Assembly (NCBI GenBank): GCA_023014335.1
Contig: JAECYW010000031.1
Coordinates: 1-64,000, forward strand
From: Galerina marginata
Lineage: Eukaryota > Basidiomycota > Agaricomycetes > Agaricales > Galerinaceae
Length of the DNA: 64,000 nt
Reading direction: 5' to 3'
In this document: piece by piece, positions 11,826 to 23,751 of the stretch
Numbering within the stretch: position 1 is the first letter of the stretch
Layout of the letters: every line of letters begins with the position of its first letter
Translations under genes and position numbers: made by a program
The notes under the pieces: generated by a model
Database searches by the model: none
What the model was told of the DNA's origin: nothing
Seen by the model: only the letters and a program-made list of their open reading frames with translations

Positions 11826-12829
11826 CGTATAGTAGGAAGTGTGTGGGCGCCAGCTGGTAGTTGATCTGAACTGTCTCTTTTATCATTGTTTGTAATCATC
11901 GAAATGCCGGTAAGAGATATATTTGTAATTCAATTATAGCTTTATTCGTGTGATCGCCAATGCCATCGGTGTACGAAACGTAGTCTCCTGATATCCGTCA
12001 AGCGCATCAACGGATCCTATCCCGTAAATGATTTTAGGAATGGGAGAAGTTACTTTTGTCGTCCCCCTAGCAAGGTACAGTGGAGTGCGAAATTGGGGGA
12101 TCCAGAGTCGATCGAAGAAACTTTCAATCCGTGGTCGTTGATTTCGCCAAGCCTTTTGTGATACCCTGAGTTGTGGCGAGCCATAGCTATTGCATGGCTT
12201 CTTTGCGGAGCCTGGAGTAAGATCAAGTGTAAGAAAATGCAGGGCTCATGGAATGAGCATATAAATTTTAATCAACGCATCGAAAATCTATTATTTTCCT
12301 CGAGCTTTCGTCCAAGGAAACCCGCCAGTCGCTCCAACAATTACAATCTTCCATTTTATTTTATTTTGGTTTTTCGTGTGCCTCATGCTGGTGGCGTCCC
12401 CGACAAGCGTGGCCAGAATTGTTCACTTCCTGTGCTGAGAACCCTGCATACCTCATGTCATCGACGACTTTAAATAGATATGGGTTGTTGCCAATCACCG
12501 TGGCAGCACCGAGGGCTTACACCTGTAACTCGGAGCTTCACTACGTCCACTGGCAAAATGCGTGTTGGTATTGGCACAAATTTGGATCGTCAAGTCTTCC
12601 ATGATGCCGTTAATGCTATTTACCCGTCGGCTCCCATATATCTATATATATAGCTCTGATTTTTGGGCCCACCGTCCATATTATTTGATGAACTCGGACG
12701 CAGCCTGAAACTAAATATTTCTCTCGCTTTAAGTGGTGAGGTTCTTCCCATAGCCTCTAGATTCTCCCAACACCGCTGGGCTGAGAGTTGGTCGGTCTCG
12801 AACTCAACCAGACCAGTGAACAATCTTCA
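11826..12829. other. No gene recognised
   Basis: Short random frames only. A TATA-rich run (TATATCTATATATATAGC, about 12638-12655) precedes the transporter start by roughly 180 bases and may belong to its old promoter. Confidence 0.4.
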
Positions 12830-14883
12830 ATGGCAGGTGTTACGGAAACGAAAACTGAAGAGAAGGGGGCGCCGGCTGTCGTAACTCAGACCCCCACGTT
12901 CCCAGAAGGCGGGTTTCAAGCATGGGGGACAGTACTCGGAGCGTAAGGCCTATCACCCCGCCCTCTTACTTAATGAAAAATACAATTACATACAGGTTCT
13001 TGGTTCAAGTTTGTCAGTTTGGGTAAGAAGACTATTCACAACATCAACCAAAATTCCGACGATTCTCCAGCTATACATCGTCATTTGGGGTTTACCAAGG
13101 TCAGCTAACTTTAGTTGTCTGACAATCTGATGCCCGATTCTGTTGTTGAAATCTACAGACTTTTATGTTCGCGAATACATAACAAATTCCACCCCGTCTG
13201 CCATTTCGTTCGTCCTAGCGTGCTTGGCGCTAAACGAAGATCTCTGACCCTTTGACCTCTTTAGGTGGATAGGAAGCTTCAATGCATTTTTGATGATATC
13301 AGGCGGGGTGATTTCGGGTAGGCTATACGACAAAGGCCATTTGTAAGCTCTGCCATCCATCTTTTATCACTCTCAGAGATTAAATTTTAATACCTACGTT
13401 TGCATAGCTACTCGCTCCTGTGGGGGGGTTCCCTTTTAACTGTCTTCTCGCTTTTTATGTTGTCACTTGCGAAGCCAAATCACTACTACCAAGTTTGCTA
13501 AATTCCTCGTTTTTCACTCGATTTCACGTTAAAGGTCTGTTCGCCCAGGTCTTTTTAACACAAGGTCTTGGCTTGGGTCTCGGGGGTGGAATTTGTTACG
13601 TTCCCAGCGTGGCAATCGTTTCGCACTATTTCCAACGCCGCAGGACGCTTGCAATGACCATTGTGGCATCAGGCGCCTCTCTCGGAGCGGTAATACATCC
13701 AATTATGTTGAATCACATTCTCGGGAAGCGATTGGGATTTGGAAACAGTGTTCGAGCCAGCGCAGGGCCTAGGTGGCAGGCCTCTCGTTGATAGCATGCG
13801 GCCTAATGCGCACGAGATTACCACCCAGGGAAAGTCACAGTCAACAGCCGTAAAGTCCTTGCCTCTCTGGTCCGCGACGCGCCTTACATAGCCGCTACAT
13901 TTGGGTAAGTACATGCCTACAGGTCTTCGCGAGTGAGCTCACTTTTGGTCATCAAAGCCTTCTGGTTTTCTCCATCGGATTTTATTTCCCCAATTCTATC
14001 TACAGCTTGACGCGACGTCGCATCATTTGAATTCCACCTTCTCGTTCTATTCAGTGAGTCAAATCATCCATCCGACTCATTGACTTTGAAACAAAAATCA
14101 TAGTTAGTTCTCCTAAATGTCTCTAGCGCACTTGGTAGGACTTGTTCCAGGCGCCTTGGCCAACACATTCGGAGTCGCAAATATGATTGTGAATAGCAAC
14201 CTTCTCTGGGTCCGCTGCTATCTTGGGGATGGCTGCTGTAAGCTCCATCGCTGGCGTCGTTCTGGTCGGTATTATCTACGGTTTCTTTGCTGGGTCATGT
14301 AAGAAAAATCTGTCGCTGTGCCGCCTATTTACTGATCGTCGATTCCCTACTTAGTTGTGGGCCTTACGGCTCCATTATTTGCGACTTTGACGCCTGATTT
14401 ATCTGAACTTGGGTGTGTCAACCGCCCACTTCTGATACTTGTCCAAAACATGACCGATCTGAATTCATATCGAAACTAGGATAAGGATGGGAGTTGCATT
14501 CTTTTTCTCCGGTATGTTTCTTAACTAAACTTTCGATAGCTAAAACTAATTGGGCGTCCATTCAAGGCATCGGAACTCTCATAGGTGAAGTTTGCCATGG
14601 AAAGTATCGACCGACGAACTGCGATTGATGCTTCAGCTCTAGGAACACCAATTTCCGGCGCACTTCTTACAGACCAATTCATTTGGTGGCGACCAGCGGT
14701 ATTCAGCGGGGTAAGCCAAGGATATAACAATTACTTTAATATGCCCGCTAATCAATTCCAAAGATAATGGCATTTTTGGGGTCTACTTCGTTTATGGTAA
14801 TGGTGATCCTCCTTCGGAGTAGAGCGTCAAAAGCCAAGGTGACACCCAACCCCGTCGTAAAGGAATCTGGATCACCATCTTAG
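12830..14883 (+). pseudogene. MFS monocarboxylate/riboflavin-type transporter, frameshifted
   Basis: The intact family is a 12-span proton-coupled carrier of the fungal MCT-like (MCH) group. From ATG 12830 the exons read PEGGFQAWGTVLG, QVCQFGYTSSFGVYQDFY, SWIGSFNAFLMISGG, GRLYDKGH, VFLTQGLGLGLGGG, VSHYFQRRRTLAMTIVASGA and GAVIHPIML. Later pieces read FYFPNSIYQLDATSH, IAGVVLVGIIYGFFAG and GTPISGALLTDQFIWWRPAV, ending at TAG 14881. The whole family profile is therefore present in order with normal introns. Four breaks interrupt it: about 13766-13771 (before VAGLSLIA), about 13820-13829 (after RLPP), about 14138-14142 (an extra base before LVPGALAN) and about 14208-14214 (before SAAILGMAAV). None can be explained as a GT-AG intron. 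It was probably the exporter or a neighbour transporter of the terpene cluster and is now inactive, unless the shifts are assembly errors. Confidence 0.85.
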
Positions 14884-17325
14884 CATAAATTGAGCTCCTT
14901 CGTCCCATATTATCCTGATTTTTTGTATCATTAGAACGAAGGCGGAATTCTTTGAGATGTATCTTGTGAATCAAAGCTGGGTCAGTAAAGACGGAATTCT
15001 CTGTATCTTTCCATATGCCAGCAATCACATACCTAGCACCCCTTGGGATATTGACTATATATGTTCGTGTCAGATCAGGCACGCTATCTTTGACCGACTA
15101 TCAGAGGCGAAGAACTGAGAACTTGGTTAGAAGAAAAACCCCAATTCGGGCTTAAGAGGGTCCCAGGGAGTATGATCCTTGCACAATGCTGAGCAACTGA
15201 AATCTCGCGAGATAAATATTGAGACAGTCTGGCTGATCATTGTTCACCCGTCTACGAATTTAGGGGCCTCTGAGTTGACTAACCGTGTGGAGTAATTGAC
15301 TATCCTTAAAGACGACTAAGGATATCCGAATATTTACGACGTCAAAGATCTAACCAGCTATTTCTACGTTAACACACGCGCACAGTATCGATCTAGTTGT
15401 TACTCCTTTGTGAACATGGTCGTATATCATACCTCCACAGTAGTGGCCATTTTAAATACCTGAGATTGCTGGTCAATGCTCATATACCATTTTGCTGTCG
15501 CTCCCTAGCATCTACCTAGGCATGCTATGATCGACGATGAGCGGGTAAGGCGATGATATTAATTCTTGATAATTCATTAATTCCAAGGACGAATTTTGCC
15601 TAACCCCCGCATGAAGTTGCCAATGCCGTCGCTGAAATGAAGGCGCAGTTTGTTCGATTTGATATGTTGAAATTTAAATGTGCGTGTTATTCGTGATTCG
15701 TGTTGGGCGACCCTAGGTGAGACGAATTTTCGAAATTCGGGAGGGAAATGCACGATCAACTGAGTGGAATGGAAGTACCCAAGAACCCTGGTAGAATCAT
15801 AGGTGCATTACCGCCTGCTGTCGGAAAAGCCGCTCAAAATAACTTCAATGATCTTCTCTGTCATAGCCGCTGCCGACAGGCAGGACAGCTTGGTCATACT
15901 GGCTACTTCATGGCCGAAGGCCGTTTACAAAAACCAGCCATAAAAAGATCAAGGCTGTACGTTAGCACTGCTTTACTGACTCTATCCGAGGAAATAATAT
16001 CTGTTCCCGTGATGTGCGTTGGAGGACCTAACTTATAATTAGGGGTATTTTTCTGGCCGCTCATCTCGACGCATTCTGATAGACTTTCTAGATCTTTTCC
16101 TCACACAGTGACAAATCCACAAATCCACAAATACTCGTTTCTCAGTTTCCCGGCCTAACTATGATGAACAATTCGGTCTATGTAAGTAAACTGATTCTTA
16201 AGCTCGAATATTGCTGCGCACGCATTCCGCGCTCGGCCTCAGTTAAATCCATTATTGGGAATTGACCTGAGATATCTGGACGACGGTGTGATTCGTGCAC
16301 GTAGGCGTTATGCAGTCTCCGATCTATAAGGTGTGAGAATGTAATCTGTTCGCTTTATGATGCGATGGATATGCACCTATTACCGAACAGCGAAGGGCGA
16401 TTTCATTGATCAAGGAGCTCGATGAAGTCGTGTTTCAGGAAAAAAACTGACCACCCATGCATGGATATTTACATTGAGTTGAATTTATTCGAACCCTAAA
16501 CTTCAAACGCTTCGCCTCACGCTACACACTGGCGTTCGATTAATCATTTATCGACTGGAGTTTGATTTATGGCGTTGAAATGAACTCACCCTCGACCAGG
16601 GTGCACCGGCTCGAAGCGAGACATCAGCAAAACGTCCAAATAGTTTCCGGGTTTCCCGTGGTTTTCGGCGGTTTTCAGGTCTCCGGAAACCTGGAATGGC
16701 AATTTCTGTCAAAAGACTAGTCGTCATTCTAGTCAGGGTCTTGACCCTGCCACCGACCCCCGGCCGGTTTCTGGAAAAAGTGACATAGGTCACCAATTTA
16801 GGCCAAGTTCCCAGGTCTCAGGGTTTTTGCCGGTTTTTGCCGGTTGCTCAACTTGAGAAACCCGTGGAAACTAAACGGCTTGATTTCTGATGGATGAAAA
16901 GGGAACGGCCGAGGCAAGGCTCGCTTTAATCCACACCTAGAACTACTTGATGACCCATCAGCCTAGGTTTCTCTCAGCCAATACGACACCAGGAGAGACA
17001 TGATGGAAAGGCGGTCAGGTGACGCTGCTGTGAACAACAGCAAACGACGCCGACAAAAAGCCATAAGTATAAATAACGCTCGGCACAGCGCGCGAAACCC
17101 ACTGCCGATATACCGGAGTTTGAACTTTCCAGGTGGACACGTACGCGTGTCTCCTTTACACGGCAATACTCAAATCATCCTAACTTCTTAGAAACGGTAG
17201 CGTGCATTGCGGCTTGTCTCCGAGGATCATCAATGGAAGTCTCATAAATCAGTCGTTGGCATCGTCCACTGGCTCCTCTTACGACCTACGTTCGACCACT
17301 ACATCTTCCACAATCGACAAAACCA
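14884..17325. other. No gene recognised; GC-rich repeat-like segment at 16560-16870
   Basis: Most of this 2.4-kb gap shows nothing codable. Around 16110-16130 AAATCCAC is repeated three times. Between about 16560 and 16870 the base composition changes: short G/T-rich words recur (GGTTTTCGGCGGTTTTCAGG, TTTTTGCCGGTTTTTGCCGG) together with related CCGGAAACC and CCCGTGG words. This looks like the remains of a small non-autonomous element, but I could not define ends or target duplications. Confidence 0.35.
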
Positions 17326-18350
17326 ATGACTTCGTCCTCGAGTGAAAACACCAGGCTCACTGTAAGTTTCAATCCGCTGCACTGTCCTTTTTTCGCACAA
17401 ACTTATTCTTACATCCACCGATATAGTCGAAGGTGCAAATTAGGGTCCGCGCTTTCGAAGATTCCGACTCCAACGAAATTTTCGAGCTGTACAAGTATGC
17501 GATGTTTCACGGCTGTAAGATATTACATTTCTTCTCTTGAAATGCCTCTTATTTAGCGTCTCATTTTCATAGCCGCATCTCCCGTCAACCAATTTCTTAA
17601 ACATCAGCTCAGAAAACCCTTCGCCTTCGTCTTCTACGCTTTGTTCGCGATCGGCCTTGGCGTCGCTGTTCGCCCACCTTTGCCACCTACCGGAGGTCAT
17701 CTCGCACCCGACACTGCTCGTAGGTTGGTCAGAGCAGCGGGCCTTATCGCTTCCGCCACCTCAGCAGTGGCTCTTCTTCGGGTGGCGACGCCAAATCTTT
17801 AGAAGGTACAAAATGCACTTCGATACCGCCCCAAAAGGCGATATGGCGGAACCAGGGAAACATTATTGGGGAATCACTGGGAGCGTGAGGGAAGTAGTTG
17901 ACAATCCTAACGGTTTCTGGGTGGCTGAGATCGCGAATGGGAAGGATGAGGGAAAAATCGTTGGTTGTGTTGGATTAGGCGAGTTCTTCCTGCGTCCTGG
18001 TTACCGCATTTCATATAACCTAACTGCGTCCTACCGACCTTTAGACGTATCAACCAACCCGGACCCGACTTCCGCAGAGCTTCGTCGGATGGTAGTCTCT
18101 CCAGATTATCAACGACTAGGATGTTGGCAGCCGACTACTCGAACACCTGCTCGCACATGCCCGAGCCTTCCACGACGCGCACCCTGGAAAGCTTGAAAGC
18201 GTCTGGCTGTCGACTAGCATGTATCAGATGCAAGCTATGAAGTTATACGAAAGGTACGGGTTCTCAGAAGGTCCAAAGAAGGTCATCGGCTTGAAGTACT
18301 TGTTCATTACGGACAAAGCGAGCCTACACTTCTTCAAGTTAAAACTTTGA
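17326..18350 (+). pseudogene. GNAT-family N-acetyltransferase, frameshifted
   Basis: The intact family transfers an acetyl group from acetyl-CoA to an amine; this subgroup carries hydrophobic segments between the N-terminus and the GNAT core. From ATG 17326, exon 1 reads to TRLT. Exon 2 gives VRAFEDSDSNEIFELYKYAM. A third exon, using an acceptor near 17572, gives SPVNQFLKHQLRKPFAFVFY and a hydrophobic stretch. The core follows with GFWVAEIANGK, KIVGCVGLGEFFL, AELRRMVVSPDYQRLG, GSRLLEHLLAHARAF and MKLYERYGF, and TGA at 18348. Two breaks are visible: about 17768-17780 (between SAVAL and WRRQIFRRYK) and about 18119-18122 (inside the acetyl-CoA loop between YQRLG and VGSRLLEH). The second would remove the cofactor-binding loop. 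It might once have acetylated a pathway product, but neighbourhood is the only argument. Confidence 0.8.
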
Positions 18351-18554
18351 GTCGAACGCGGCTTGATAGACAGGCACTTGGACTGTATATACGATTACTT
18401 TCCAAATTCGATTAATACTCGGGTTTCGCGGAGAGCACCTGGTCCTTCTTGGGGCACAATATCCCATCTCTGAATTCCTGAGGAACATTCGGTTCTGGAA
18501 AACTGTCGAATCCTTCCTGGCATTACTATTCACTGCGCCATCACCGGCCGTTGA

Positions 18555-18563
18555 TATAAATAA
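18555..18563 (+). promoter_or_regulatory. TATA-like element of the alcohol dehydrogenase gene
   Basis: TATAAATAA lies 73 bases upstream of ATG 18628, a plausible core-promoter distance for a fungal gene with a short leader. No other core element is obvious. Confidence 0.5.
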
Positions 18564-18627
18564 GGCAAGGGAACATGTATTCTTTTGATTCCTTCTCCCT
18601 TAATTGCCTCCCACCAGTGACACACCT

Positions 18628-20366
18628 ATGAAAGCTGCGCGGTACTATGGACCAGGGGACGTACGCATCGAGGAAATTGCAGAACCAAAGCCGAAACACG
18701 GACAGGTCAAGATAAAGGTGAGTTCAGTTGCTTGACATATATCGCGTCTCGTTCTCATTCGCAGTAAAGGTTGCCTGGTGAGTCTATGTTTAAGATTACG
18801 CCTTCAGGGACAGATGAATCTATGTTCTATGCTTCGATCGCGCGCGCTAGGAACGGAAGTGAGTCTCAACATTAAATTCTGTCGCGTATCCGCTAACGAA
18901 GCAAGTTTTCTTTCAAAGTATGCGGCTCTGATCTTCACGCTTACCTCGCTCCAATGCCCAAATTTCCGACCAAGACGGAGGCAGTAGCGTTATCGGGAGA
19001 AAAATTGCCAATAACTCTTGGCCACGAGTGCGTCATAAATCATACGACTGTCCTTTGCTTCTCAAACTAGTCGTAGGATATCGGGAACCATTGTTGAACT
19101 AGGACCAGGATTAGATACTCAGCAATGGAAAGTCGGTCAAAATGTTGTCATGTAAGTGGCGCTTCCTCCGCATTCCCTCATAACATCGATCGCTAACGGG
19201 ACTTTCTAAGCGAACCTCTCGTTTCGTGCCTCAAGACCGATACTTGTCGCGAATGTGCGGCTGGGACGACAAATATCTGCCCCGAAGCTAACTGCATCGT
19301 ACGTTGGTTTCACCCGTTCTCTCGCATCTAAAATTAATTGTATTGCGTCTTTCAATCTTATAGGGCATCGGTGGATGGGGTGGTGGACTTTCTGAATACA
19401 TCGCAACTGATATCAGGTGTGTTCACCGGCTCCCTGACGGTGTTCCGCGTAAGCTACATGAATAGTCGTTGTATTTCGCTTTACTAATTTTGCTGTGCCG
19501 ACCTGGATAACGATCAGTCGATGTTGGAGCATGTATGGAACCACTGGCCGTGGCATGGTATGCTGTCAAACGATCCGGGTTCAAGAAAGGTGATACTGCT
19601 CTAATCTCTGGAGCCGGACCTGTGAGTACTTTTAGTGGGCTCAAGCTTCTCCCATTGACGACATGCTACTGTAGATTGGTTTATTTTTGCTAATCGTACT
19701 AAGGTTCTACATTTCGTTAACGTGATAATTGATTTTCCGTTGACGAGTACTCCCATGTTTTCAGATCGATCGACCCTTCATCAAACATCTTCATCACTGA
19801 ACCCACATCCCGAAGGCGTGAACTTGCTCACGCACACGGGGCAACAAACGCGCTTGACCCGACTGGTCTCTCCGGAGAAGCCGTTGCGTTAGAAGTACAG
19901 AAAGCTAACGGCGGCTTCGGAGTAGACTTCGTATTCGATGCGGCCGGTGTTCAGATCAGTCTCGACACTGGACTCGCAAGCCTCCGCCCAAGAGGCGTTT
20001 TTATCAATGTCGCGGGATGGGAGAAAAGTCCAACGATTGACATGAACTTAATCTTTATCAGAGAGATCACACTCACTGGTTCGTACTACGCCGAGATCTC
20101 TTCGTTTCCTTGCACACTGACAAATGACCGCGAATAGGGACGGTCTGCTATAATGGAATACACCCAGAAATGTTGGCGGCTGTGTCTTCTGGAAAAATCA
20201 ATGGGATTGGCAATCTGATCACGAAGAAGACATCCCTCGAAGATCTGGTCCAAGAAGGTCTACTTACTTTACTGCACAATAAGGATTCTCATGGTAGATT
20301 CTTTTCAATTTCGTGGCTTCATCAAACTAACCAGCCTTCCAAGTGAAAATCCTCGTACACCCTTAA
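18628..20366 (+). CDS. Zinc-dependent medium-chain alcohol dehydrogenase (butanediol dehydrogenase type)
   Basis: Oxidises a secondary or primary alcohol, or reduces the ketone, with NAD(P)(H) in the cytosol. The spliced product is complete: MKAARYYGPGDVRIEEI, catalytic zinc site GICGSDLH and LGHE, a structural zinc cysteine cluster CLKTDTCRECAAG..NIC, MEPLAVAWYAVKRSGFK, nucleotide fold GAGPIGLFLLIVL, and the C-terminus KILVHP before TAA 20364-20366. The first catalytic cysteine is recovered only if two consecutive 8-nt exons are used: 18770-18777 (GTTGCCTG) and 18851-18858 (GAACGGAA), which together yield VAWNGICGSD. All remaining introns are ordinary. Its 3' end is 106 bases from that of the convergent GMC oxidoreductase. 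In the cluster it could oxidise a hydroxylated sesquiterpene, which is an inference from position. Confidence 0.93.
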
Positions 20367-20472
20367 GCCTTCAAGGAGCAGACTGAGGTAACGAGTGGGC
20401 TATGATGTATAATGTAACATTGAAATAAATAAATACATAAATATCGCCATCCTCGATGCATGACGACGATCC

Positions 20473-22772
20473 TCAAACGCTTAGTTTGTGAGAAGATTTA
20501 ATGATATCAGCCGCGCGCTCCGCGATAATGTATACCGCCGCCTGCCAAAACGAGAGAAGGGATTAATCCGGTGATAAAAGAGAAAAGCTCCGACTACCTA
20601 CCTGAGGATGTGAAGCCGGTACGAATGGCTGGATATCATTCGTCAGTATTAATTTGAGTATGAAGATGGTATGTGGGCTCACGAGCACCGAGGCGTCTAC
20701 CACCCTGAGGCCATCAGCTCCTTTTACCAGAAGGTCTGGCCCGACGACGCCTCCCTTATCGGAATATTTCGACATCGCAGCCGTCGAAACTGGATGACGT
20801 AGACTAATTGCTTTGGAGCGAATATAATTTTGAATACCCAAGTCGGTGGTAAGATTTGCCGCATCCTGGAACGGCTTTCCAAGATATCCTTTCCATGCCG
20901 GTGCTGCCAAGAACCGCTGTCCCGCCTTTACAGCCTCGACATAGACGTCCATGTCAGGTTTACTGGATAAGTAGTTTGGATTAATTAATGGGTGGTCGAA
21001 CACCGAAGAGGACTGGAGCTGTAATGACCCGCCTTTACAAAGGTCATGAGAGTGCCTATTTATTACAGATGATTGGGACTTACGAGAGGTTGGCGTTATG
21101 AAAATGACGGCCAATGAGAAAAAATTCCCGCTCGTAGGTGATTGTTGGGTGGTAGCAACAAATCCGTTCTGTATCAAGAATATTAGAGTTAGAAAATGGG
21201 GGTTGTAATAAGCCGCCGACCACTTACGCAAAACGCGAATTCAAAATGCGGTGAATTCGGGCCAGAAGAAGGATCCTTATTTGTGCGTAAAATAGACGAG
21301 TTGTTCGGAAGACGGAAGAAGCCGATTTGGTTGGCGATGGCATTATTCGCAAAAATTCCTGTCTTATTTTGCTCATATTGCTCGAGGTCAGCACCAAATA
21401 ATGTTTGGTTGAAGACCACTGTGTCGAAGGTCTGAGTGCTGTTGACCGAGTACGGAATTGTGATGTACAGATGGTCCTGGAGGTTACGACCAACATCAGG
21501 AAGGTCGACGGTAGATTTAATCCCCAATTTTGAGAGAGACGATTTATCTCCAATGCCAGAGAGCTGGAGAATTTGTGGGGTACCGATAGATCCTGCAGAT
21601 AATATGACTTCCTTTCGAGCAGTTAATGACTTCGTCGCTGAGCGAATCATATAAGTAGGTAATTAGTTCCGTGGGAGCACTTTACATACCTTCCCCACGC
21701 CGTTGCGTAAACTGCACAGTACGAAATGACGGATTTCCAGAGCTGGACTTCCCAGTTGAAACGAGCTTCGTCGCATATGTGTTGACCAGTATATCAAAGT
21801 TAGGTCTCTTCACATTTGGCGTTAAATATGCCGTCGCTCCACTGCTCCTGGCCGAATTTCCTATCGTTGAGTGGAGCCAGCCTAAAAAATTTTAAGCGCT
21901 TGTTACCTCATAAAATGAACTGAGCGTACTTATTCCAATTGGCTTGCCACCATTAGCATCTAATTTGAAAGGAAATTCGGAAAGCTGTGACGTTGCATTC
22001 AAGACAAACTGGTCAGTGCCAGCAGGAAACCCGGGCAAGCTAGTTAATAATGGGCCAGAAGTTCCGTGCAAAGCTGGATCAAATTGTCCAGTTGTATTAT
22101 GGCCGTCAGCAGACGCGACATGTTTTTCGCTCTAGACAACCCTATGTCAGTCATGCCTCATTACGTCTATAAAAAGCCTAACCTTTAGTGCGTACTTGAA
22201 AATCTGCGACCATCCCCATCCCGGATCGCCAGATATCGTTGCGAGACGGTCATATTCGTCCGACGACCCACGAGTGTATGCCATGAAATCTACGAAATCA
22301 ATCTGTCAACAGATACGGAAAAGACCCCAGAAGCAGAGAATATTTACTTATGGAACTACTACCTCCCAAAACAAATCCTCGGGGGTATACCAAGGGCCTG
22401 GAGTTGAGTTGTGCTTGTGGCGTCGTCGTATAATTCCAATCAAATATACTGTTCAGGGATTCGGAGACGAGGAACGGTACTTGAATGATCGGGTTGTCGC
22501 CCCCTGCAGCTGTGTTACTGCGGGGAAACAGACTGTTAGCATAGTTCAGAAATAATAAAATGCACTGACCTTAATCCTGCCTCAATTAGCAATACCCGAA
22601 CAGATGGAACTTCGCTGAGACGCATAGCGATCACGGAACCGGCTGTTCCGCCTCCGACGACTATGAAGTCATAATCATTGTTTTCGACGTCATCCGGTGT
22701 GGTCAAGATTCGACCAGTGCATATAGTGAAGAGTAAAGGTAGGGAGAGAAGTAGGTGCTGAATGAAAGACAT
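20473..22772 (-). CDS. Secreted GMC oxidoreductase (aryl-alcohol/glucose oxidase family)
   Basis: FAD-dependent oxidase or dehydrogenase that takes electrons from an alcohol. A signal peptide ([20 protein letters not shown]) is followed by the ADP-binding motif [20 protein letters not shown], then [59 protein letters not shown] and [18 protein letters not shown] [20 protein letters not shown]. The active-site region reads [10 protein letters not shown], and the second catalytic histidine is in [21 protein letters not shown]. The stop is at 20473-20475. Introns are short and all exons stay in frame, with a 48-nt intron before SWLHSTIG. The signal peptide implies action outside the cell or in the secretory route, unlike the cytosolic oxidoreductases beside it. 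It may process the exported terpenoid or be a wood-decay enzyme that happens to sit here. Confidence 0.93.
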
Positions 22773-23751
22773 GCGGGACTCTAGGGGGGCTGTCGAGAGA
22801 TTTTAAGGTAATGCTCTACCGCGAGTAGTTCGAGGGATATTTTGAGATGTATTAAAGAGAATGATATACAGTAGGAGTGATGTGGATCTGTATCATGGTG
22901 CCCAAGTTATTCTAACATTATGATCACCCTCAGTACAACTCAACCTGACTGTGCGTCCTAAGTACGGCGAGACTCGCAGGCTAGATATCTCCGTCATTGT
23001 TTCATGTCAATCCGCCCATCCGTGGACAGATTGTACGAATCGCACGGGGCTGTGAAGGATCATAGTTGACAGGGGAACTTGTAGGCGACACCAGAGTTCA
23101 GACCAAAAAATTCTACCCCGAATCATTGATTCATGTTCCTCGATGACCGCTTGCGGAAATTTGTTGCTAAATTAGGTGACTGAACTCTTGTGATTCACAC
23201 GAGAGTGAATGTTGGCAAAGTATGGAGAAGCCGCCCTTCGAAACTCTTAAAAAAATGGTAGAGTGTTCCGATCAATTTTACGAGTAACTACGCTCGAGAA
23301 TATGGAATGACAAGATGGAAATTTAAAGGAACGAACAAAGTGGATGAACTTTCCCGTCTGAGAATACAAAGACCATGTTCAGTGAGTCGTTTAAGGAAGT
23401 TGCCATCAGTTCCTGAGAATTATGTGATGCTCCGAAGATGCTGAATTGCGACAAGGCCTCCCCGCGCCACTTTTACTTCTAAAAACATATTCTAAACGAC
23501 CATCAGACACTTTTAAAATGAATAAAAAGTGATGGTAGGCTTTGCATCGGGCGCACGAATCTCAATGTTCCCCGACGCTGACATCATGTCAGTAGCTCAG
23601 AATAATCTACGATTGTAAATCCTGCGGGAGTTCATCCACTAAATGGTAGTCAATTGATAGCGGGTATATATAATCTTCGTTGTTATCAATTAATTCACAT
23701 GAGCTGCGTATCGAAAAAGAATGAATCGTTCTGATAATACTATTTGTGTAA
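22773..23751. other. No gene; promoter of the GMC gene and 3' region of the SDR gene
   Basis: No coding signal on either strand. AT-rich tracts occur, but no motif that I can name. Confidence 0.5.

Noticed and set aside
13740..14215. Explaining the transporter frame shifts as extra introns
   Set aside because: No GT..AG pairs of viable length exist at the breaks; one-base shifts restore the family sequence each time.
17540..17575. A third frame shift in the acetyltransferase at the second intron
   Set aside because: Using the acceptor TTTTCATAG about 16 bases further downstream restores the frame.
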